Part shown: piece by piece, positions 62,852-64,000 of the stretch
How the letters are laid out: each line of letters starts with the position of its first letter
Position numbering within the stretch: the stretch's first letter is position 1
NCBI RefSeq assembly: GCF_024198215.1
Contig: NZ_JAKCFA010000016.1
Coordinates: 186,001-250,000, forward strand
Direction: 5' to 3'
Length of the DNA stretch: 64,000 bases
DNA from: Myxococcus qinghaiensis
Lineage (GTDB): Bacteria; Myxococcota; Myxococcia; Myxococcales; Myxococcaceae
Made by a program: the position numbers and the translations under genes
Notes under the pieces: model-generated
What the model saw: the letters and a program-made list of their open reading frames with translations, nothing else
Told to the model about the DNA's origin: nothing
Databases searched by the model: none

Positions 62852-64000
62852 ATGTCCTCAAACGAATCCGAACCCACCCCGCCGAGACCTCGGCTCGCTC
62901 GCCGCATCGCTCGCCACCTCTTCGGTGAGCTTCGCTGGACGCCTCCCTCCTGGGCCGTCGCGCTGGGCCACGCCCTCGCCCGCTTCGCGCGCGCCTTGTT
63001 CGGGTGGGCTCGCCGCAATCCCAAGCGAATCGCCCTGTCGGTGGTCGCCCTGTGTCTGCTCGTCGTCGGGGCGGATGCCACCTGGCGCTGGTATCAGAGC
63101 CGGCCGCAGCCGGTGCGCTACTCGCTCAGCGCCACGTCTCCCTCGCTGACGCCGCTCGACGACGGCACGCCTCGGTGGGATTCGGTGCACGTGCGGTTCA
63201 CCGGCTCGGTGGCCCCGCTGGACGCCATTGGCAAGCCGGTGACGGCGGGCATCACCCTCAAGCCCGAGCACCCTGGCACGTGGCGCTGGTCCAATGACCG
63301 GACGCTCTCCTTCGTCCCCGGTGCGGACTGGGGCGTGGGGCAGGAGTACCGCGTCACGCTGGACCGCTCGCTCTTCCCCGAGCACATCCTGCTGGAGTCC
63401 TACGAGACGACGTTCCAGTCGCAGCCCTTCACCGCGTCCATCAACAACCTGGAGTTCTACGAGGACCCGCGCAATCCGAAGGAGAAGCGCGTCGTGGCCA
63501 CGCTGGGCTTCTCGCACCCGGTGGACCCGGCCTCGCTCGTGCGCAACCTCTCGCTGCGCTTCGATGTGCCCAAGGACGGCCTGCTGGGCTCGCGCTCGCC
63601 AGAGCACAAGTTCAACGTCACCTACGACAAGCTGAAGGGACAGGCCTACATCCAGTCGGACCTCATCCCCATCCCCGACAAGGAGGCCGCCATGGTGTTT
63701 CGGATGGCGCCCGACGTCCAGGCCGCGCGGGGAGGCAGGGGGACCGAAGGGATACAGGAGCGGCGGGTCACCATCCCCGGCATGTTCAGCTACTTCCGCG
63801 TGTCGGGCACAAACGTGTCGCTGGTGCGCAATGACCGCTACGAGCCCGAGCAGGTGCTCATCGTCAACTTGACGACGGGCGTCACCGAGGCGGAGCTGCG
63901 AAAGAACCTCCAGGTCTGGGTGCTGCCCAAGGACAAGCCCGCCACCCGGGAGGAGGCCGCAAGCCCCAATCATTCCTGGGGCGATGCGCGAGTCATCGGC
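62852..64000 (+). CDS. alpha-2-macroglobulin-like protein, N-terminal part, cut by window edge
   Basis: ATG 62852 opens a frame that runs to the right edge (383 codons). After a charged Pro/Arg-rich tail there is one membrane helix (about 59-74, IALSVVALCLLVVGA), and outside it beta-sandwich domains of the bacterial alpha-2-macroglobulin MG type: VHVRFTGSVAPLDAIGKPVT, TWRWSNDRTLSFVPGADWGV, GQEYRVTLDRSLFPEH. Such anchored proteins trap attacking proteases in the periplasm. No thioester CxEQ motif is visible as the gene is partial. The 276 bp upstream hold nothing clear. Confidence 0.82.
   Translation, partial: MSSNESEPTPPRPRLARRIARHLFGELRWTPPSWAVALGHALARFARALFGWARRNPKRIALSVVALCLLVVGADATWRWYQSRPQPVRYSLSATSPSLTPLDDGTPRWDSVHVRFTGSVAPLDAIGKPVTAGITLKPEHPGTWRWSNDRTLSFVPGADWGVGQEYRVTLDRSLFPEHILLESYETTFQSQPFTASINNLEFYEDPRNPKEKRVVATLGFSHPVDPASLVRNLSLRFDVPKDGLLGSRSPEHKFNVTYDKLKGQAYIQSDLIPIPDKEAAMVFRMAPDVQAARGGRGTEGIQERRVTIPGMFSYFRVSGTNVSLVRNDRYEPEQVLIVNLTTGVTEAELRKNLQVWVLPKDKPATREEAASPNHSWGDARVIG

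Overview
The window is GC-rich, densely coded DNA with the profile of a myxobacterium (Myxococcota, Myxococcus/Corallococcus-like). This is inferred from several features together: an extracellular contractile injection system (eCIS), an RpoH-like sigma factor of the myxobacterial SigB/SigC type under a sigma-54-type promoter, a Tox-REase-5/Imm52 toxin pair, a bacillithiol operon, a geosmin synthase next to two cNMP-domain (family 2B) encapsulin shells, and a Ser/Thr kinase. No rRNA, tRNA, CRISPR array, IS element or integrase was recognised. Genus and species cannot be fixed from the sequence alone.

Layout. (1) 1-16.7 kb, minus strand: an eCIS / phage-tail-like operon read leftward. It runs from a DUF4255 terminator protein through a protein of unknown function, one sheath, two tubes, the hub and spike parts, PAAR tip, gp25 and two baseplate wedge proteins to a tape-measure-type protein that runs off the left edge. 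(2) 17.1-18.1 kb: RpoH-like sigma factor. (3) 18.3-21.2 kb, plus strand: two membrane proteins. (4) 21.2-25 kb, minus strand: lipoprotein toxin with immunity gene, and a thioredoxin/TPR lipoprotein. (5) 25-27.8 kb: a cytosolic lipase-like hydrolase, then a divergent MarR regulator and TetX-like flavin monooxygenase sharing a 30-bp intergenic palindrome. (6) 27.8-30.8 kb: a putative copper/oxidase-assembly group (FixH/YtkA-like, a Cys-less frameshifted SCO1 paralogue, a canonical SCO1, a small lipoprotein, DUF1775). (7) 30.9-33.2 kb: AAA ATPase and DUF2911 protein. (8) 33.3-36.9 kb: bshC-bshB1-bshA, divergent from (9) a coupled PIG-L deacetylase / 56-aa membrane peptide / sodium-solute symporter operon to 41.4 kb. 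(10) 41.4-48.9 kb: FG-GAP lipoprotein, O-methyltransferase, PHP-like secreted protein, ArsR plus double SRPBCC pair, and a secreted lipase with three four-cysteine repeats. (11) 49.2-54.3 kb, minus strand: geosmin synthase followed by two family 2B encapsulin shells. (12) 54.6-60.5 kb, plus strand: a DUF6263-like protein, a giant annexin-repeat protein ending in a PD-(D/E)XK-like nuclease domain, and a tightly linked putative immunity gene. (13) 60.6-64 kb: GNAT acetyltransferase, zinc-ribbon Ser/Thr kinase, and an alpha-2-macroglobulin-like protein cut by the right edge.

The most striking parts are the annexin-repeat toxin with its partner, the geosmin synthase/two-shell encapsulin operon, and the eCIS with its unassigned 482-aa subunit. 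Convergent gene ends are mostly separated by strong GC-rich hairpins. Many long antisense frames are GC-codon artefacts and were left out.
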